DNA from: Bacillota bacterium
GTDB lineage: Bacteria > Bacillota > Clostridia > Christensenellales > Aristaeellaceae
Direction: 5' to 3'
DNA: 18,646 nt
Assembly (NCBI GenBank): GCA_023411395.1
Contig: JAEYOV010000011.1
Coordinates: 1 to 18,646, forward strand
Made by a program: the position numbers and the translations under genes. Below, piece by piece: positions 16,423-18,646 of the stretch; position 1 is the stretch's first letter; the number at the start of each line of letters is the position of its first letter. The notes below the pieces were generated by a model. The model saw nothing but the letters and a program-made list of their open reading frames with translations, was not told the DNA's origin and made no database searches.

Positions 16423-16458
16423 ATCTGTATTAAAGGAAGCCTGTTTCGGAAACTGTGA

Positions 16459-17730
16459 TCAATCCTCGTTCAGGATCTCGTTTACCCGGCTGTTCAGGTT
16501 TTCGATGCCCTCATCCAGGGAAATGCTTTCGGTCATGATCAGGCTGTTTTCCTCATTGAGAACGGTACCCACCATGCCGGCTTTGGGATGGGCGGGCACT
16601 TCCAGGGACAACTGCCTGATTTCAAAGGCGCTTTCGCAGCCTTCGGGGAAATAATCCTGCTTCACATAGGCGTCGATAACGCTCTGGTCGCGGGCGGCGG
16701 GCAGGTAGCCGTACTTGGCGATGATTTCCGCGCCTTCCTTGCTGGTGAGGAACTTCAGGTATTCCCAAGCCATTTCCTGGTTCTTGGACCTGGAGTTGAT
16801 GCACATGGGGAACAGCGCGCCGACCGCGTCGCCTTCCTGGCCGTCGGAGTTGTGGGGAGCCTTGACAACGCCCCAGTTAAAGTTCAGGTTGCCTTCTCTG
16901 GCCTGCTTGAGCAAAAGGCCTACAAACCAGGTGCCCTGATAAACGGTGGCGGCCTGCTGGTTGAAGAATACCCCGGAGTAGTGGAGGCTGCCGGCGGTAA
17001 TGCTGGCATAATCCATAATGTGCTTGTTCTTTTGCAGGTCAAGCGCCATTTGATAAGCGGGGCGCATAAAGCTGTAGTCGGTGCTCACGGTGGTGTTTTG
17101 GCCGTTCTGGATGGTGATATTCTGCACGCTGGCCGGCCAGTTTTGCAGATAGCCGCCATACACCCTGTCGGAGCCTTCGCCAAAGGACATTTTGGCGCAC
17201 ATATCGGCGTACTCTTCCCAGGTCATATTATCGGTGGGGTAGGGCACACCCTGCTTGTCAAACAGGTCCTTGTTGTAGAACAGCAGCCACAGGTCGCTGC
17301 GGAAGGGAAGCCCGTAGAGCTTGTCGTTGACCAGCAGCTTGTCGGTGGCGCCGTTGTAGATGGACAGGTCTACATTGTCCCGTTCCACATAAGGCGTGAT
17401 ATCGATCACCTGGTCATTGGTGATCATGGTCAGGTACTGGGGAATGTTCTTGGTGTAGATCAGGTCCACATCATCCCCGCCGGCCAGCATAACGGTAACC
17501 TTTTCGATATATTCCTTGTTGAGGATGTCAACGGGCTCAAACGTCACGTTGGGGTGCATTTCCGTAAACTTCTTCATGGTCTCTTCAAAGAACCCAACCA
17601 CCGAATAGTCTACGATGGCGGCGCGCAGTACGATGGGCTCCTCCGCCGCGCCCAGGGCTGACTGGGCAAAGCCAAGGGACATCGTAAGCAGCAGAACGAG
17701 CGCGGCCAATAGAGAAAGACTCCGTTTCAT
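16459..17730 (-). CDS. Extracellular sugar-binding protein of a CUT1 ABC transporter
   Basis: A 423-residue family-1 solute-binding protein that should capture the oligosaccharide and deliver it to the two downstream permeases. A signal peptide is clear: KR start, hydrophobic core at 5-22, and a likely cleavage after G27 or A28 (SALGA-AEEP). The mature part shows the usual SBP pattern: FTEMHPNVTFEPV, DVDLIYTKNIPQYL, a YGLPFRSDLWLLFYNKDLFD segment, MTWEEYADMC and AWEYLKFLTSKEGAEIIAKYGYLPA. Unusually for a Gram-positive-type SBP, there is no lipobox cysteine in the signal region. It is the first gene of the operon, with AAGGAGG about 7 nt before its ATG and a promoter at 17773-17801. Confidence 0.95.
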   Translation of the reverse strand: MKRSLSLLAALVLLLTMSLGFAQSALGAAEEPIVLRAAIVDYSVVGFFEETMKKFTEMHPNVTFEPVDILNKEYIEKVTVMLAGGDDVDLIYTKNIPQYLTMITNDQVIDITPYVERDNVDLSIYNGATDKLLVNDKLYGLPFRSDLWLLFYNKDLFDKQGVPYPTDNMTWEEYADMCAKMSFGEGSDRVYGGYLQNWPASVQNITIQNGQNTTVSTDYSFMRPAYQMALDLQKNKHIMDYASITAGSLHYSGVFFNQQAATVYQGTWFVGLLLKQAREGNLNFNWGVVKAPHNSDGQEGDAVGALFPMCINSRSKNQEMAWEYLKFLTSKEGAEIIAKYGYLPAARDQSVIDAYVKQDYFPEGCESAFEIRQLSLEVPAHPKAGMVGTVLNEENSLIMTESISLDEGIENLNSRVNEILNED

Positions 17731-17772
17731 GGTAACCCTCCTTATACGGTTTTGTTCAAACCTGATAGAACC

Positions 17773-17801
17773 ATTTTACTGGCGGTATCACCAAATCGCA
17801 A
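17773..17801 (-). promoter_or_regulatory. Likely sigma-A promoter of the binding-protein/permease/GH2 operon
   Basis: On the minus strand TTGCGA (17796-17801), a 17-nt spacer and TAAAAT (17773-17778) form a good sigma-A promoter (4/6 and 5/6 matches). The transcript would begin near 17766, about 35 nt before the ATG at 17730. Confidence 0.6.
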
Positions 17802-17828
17802 TGTCCATATTTGATACTTTTAGAAATG

Positions 17829-17913
17829 TTTTCATCTGGACGGGCTGTTTGTTTATGTTCGCCCGGAATATTTTAAGCTTTTCGGTAAATAAATAATATT
17901 TTCATATAGACGG
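17829..17913. promoter_or_regulatory. Pair of 15-bp direct repeats in the divergent promoter region
   Basis: TTTTCATCTGGACGG (17829-17843) and TTTTCATATAGACGG (17899-17913) agree at 13 of 15 positions and lie 70 bp apart. A weaker third copy begins at 17947 (TATTCATCTA). The first lies about 63-77 bp upstream of the operon transcription start, and the second abuts the -35 box of the kinase gene. They are candidate binding sites for the response regulator that should pair with the kinase at 17976. Confidence 0.45.
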
Positions 17914-17941
17914 AGACAATTCACATATTTTTAGCTATAAT
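17913..17941 (+). promoter_or_regulatory. Likely promoter of the second sensor kinase gene
   Basis: GAGACA (17913-17918), a 17-nt spacer and a perfect TATAAT (17936-17941) precede the kinase gene. Transcription would start near 17948, 28 nt before the ATG. The -35 box keeps only the GACA part of the consensus. Confidence 0.5.
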
Positions 17942-17975
17942 TATAGTATTCATCTATAAATCGGAGCGCAAATAC

Positions 17976-18646
17976 ATGCGAACAATTTACCGCAGCATCA
18001 AATTCAAGCTGTTGATACTAAGCCTTATTGTAACCGTTATTCTGTCCATTATCGTCTGCTTCGGCATCTACCAGGCCATGGCCAGAAATGTGGAGAAGGA
18101 GCAAACGCTGACCGCCGGCCATAACCTGAAGCTTGTCATGGACAACGTGGACCAGAACTTGTTTCAAATATACAGGCTGGTTTTGTGGTGCTCCACAAAC
18201 AATAATATATATCATTTTCTGGGCGGCAGCCGGCAGCAGTATACAACGGAGCCCACCGCCATCAGCGCCTACAACGCGCTCCGTGCCCAGTATTTCAACT
18301 CGCCCATTGAAAGTTACATCAACAAGCTGATCCTGTGCACGTATGACGACAGGTATATCATTCAGGGAAACTCCTTTGGCATGGACAGCGACATTGATAT
18401 TTGCAAAAGCCTTCCATATTACGAAAAGCTGCTTGGAAGCAGTACGTATGACTGGGTCGGAATTCAGCCGGAGAAATTTTACTACGCCGGCAGCGGTACG
18501 CAGTCGATTCCCATCCTGCGCCCGGTATCCAGAAGCGATTCCAACACCAAGTATGGCTGGATTTATCTGGCCCTGAGCCCCCGGATGATTACCGACAAGA
18601 TCAGCTATTATGCGGATACCAAGGGCAGCACCATCTATTGGTACAT
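17976..18646 (+). CDS. YesM-type sensor histidine kinase, N-terminal part (runs off the window)
   Basis: The frame is open from ATG 17976 to the window end (223 codons), so only the sensor part is visible. A membrane helix at residues 11-33 (KLLILSLIVTVILSIIVCFG in its core) is followed by a helical stretch (MARNVEKEQTLTAGHNLKLV) and an extracytoplasmic dCache-like domain with YDDRYIIQGNSFGM, SLPYYEKLLG and YGWIYLALSPRMI. This is the layout of the N-terminal half of YesM-type kinases; HAMP, kinase and ATPase domains should follow beyond 18646. CGGAG about 10 nt upstream supports the start. It is divergent from the binding-protein operon and most likely senses that operon's substrate. Confidence 0.82.
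   Translation, partial: MRTIYRSIKFKLLILSLIVTVILSIIVCFGIYQAMARNVEKEQTLTAGHNLKLVMDNVDQNLFQIYRLVLWCSTNNNIYHFLGGSRQQYTTEPTAISAYNALRAQYFNSPIESYINKLILCTYDDRYIIQGNSFGMDSDIDICKSLPYYEKLLGSSTYDWVGIQPEKFYYAGSGTQSIPILRPVSRSDSNTKYGWIYLALSPRMITDKISYYADTKGSTIYWY

Noticed and set aside
16588..17661. Plus-strand frame of 357 codons opposite the binding-protein gene
   Set aside because: The minus-strand gene has a signal peptide, ribosome site and family motifs; the opposite frame has none.
17820..17838. Possible CcpA cre site on the minus strand upstream of the operon promoter
   Set aside because: It matches the consensus only partly (central CG replaced and right half poor), so it is not reported as a site.

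Overview
The window looks like a carbohydrate-utilisation region of a Bacillota (Firmicutes) genome, most likely a GC-rich, gut-type Clostridia. This is inferred from strong AGGAGG-type ribosome binding sites, YesM/YesN-style two-component systems (sensor kinase plus AraC-type response regulator), CUT1 sugar ABC transporters with no local ATPase gene, and cytoplasmic glycoside hydrolases. No rRNA, tRNA, CRISPR array, transposase or phage gene was seen.

Left part (1-4.1 kb). An AraC-family regulator on the minus strand is divergent from a large GH35 beta-galactosidase. A perfect 31-bp inverted repeat lies between them. Downstream of the galactosidase is a 573-bp gap that holds a hairpin and a 250-bp element with 20-bp terminal inverted repeats, which looks like a non-autonomous mobile or interspersed repeat.

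Middle part (4.6-9.98 kb, plus strand). A response regulator overlaps its histidine kinase by 23 bp. A leader region follows, with a 21-bp-period direct repeat, a sigma-A-like promoter and a hairpin. The next gene is the oddest object in the window: one uninterrupted ORF of 542 codons. Its first ~160 residues are the front half of an LplB/MalF-type sugar permease. The remaining ~380 residues are the back half of a GH112 galacto-N-biose/lacto-N-biose-type (or galactosyl-rhamnose) phosphorylase. The simplest reading is a large in-frame deletion (or an assembly misjoin) in an ancestral operon of two-component system, permease(s), binding protein and GH112 phosphorylase. A bidirectional terminator closes this unit.

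Right part (9.99-17.98 kb, minus strand). A six-gene operon reads, in transcription order: secreted sugar-binding protein, MalF-like permease, MalG-like permease, GH2 beta-mannosidase-like hydrolase, cytoplasmic PD40 beta-propeller protein, and aldo/keto reductase. A promoter precedes the binding protein. A strong stem-loop separates it from the permeases, and a six-codon mini-cistron leads into the first permease. Divergently, a second sensor kinase of the YesM type starts at 17976 and runs off the window. With a presumed partner regulator it probably controls the operon.

Taken together, the region suggests import and intracellular breakdown of beta-galactosides and beta-mannosides or related glycans (for example host mucin, milk or N-glycan fragments, or plant mannans). 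The exact substrates cannot be read from the sequence. The damaged permease/GH112 unit suggests that one of the two systems is decaying or has been rearranged.
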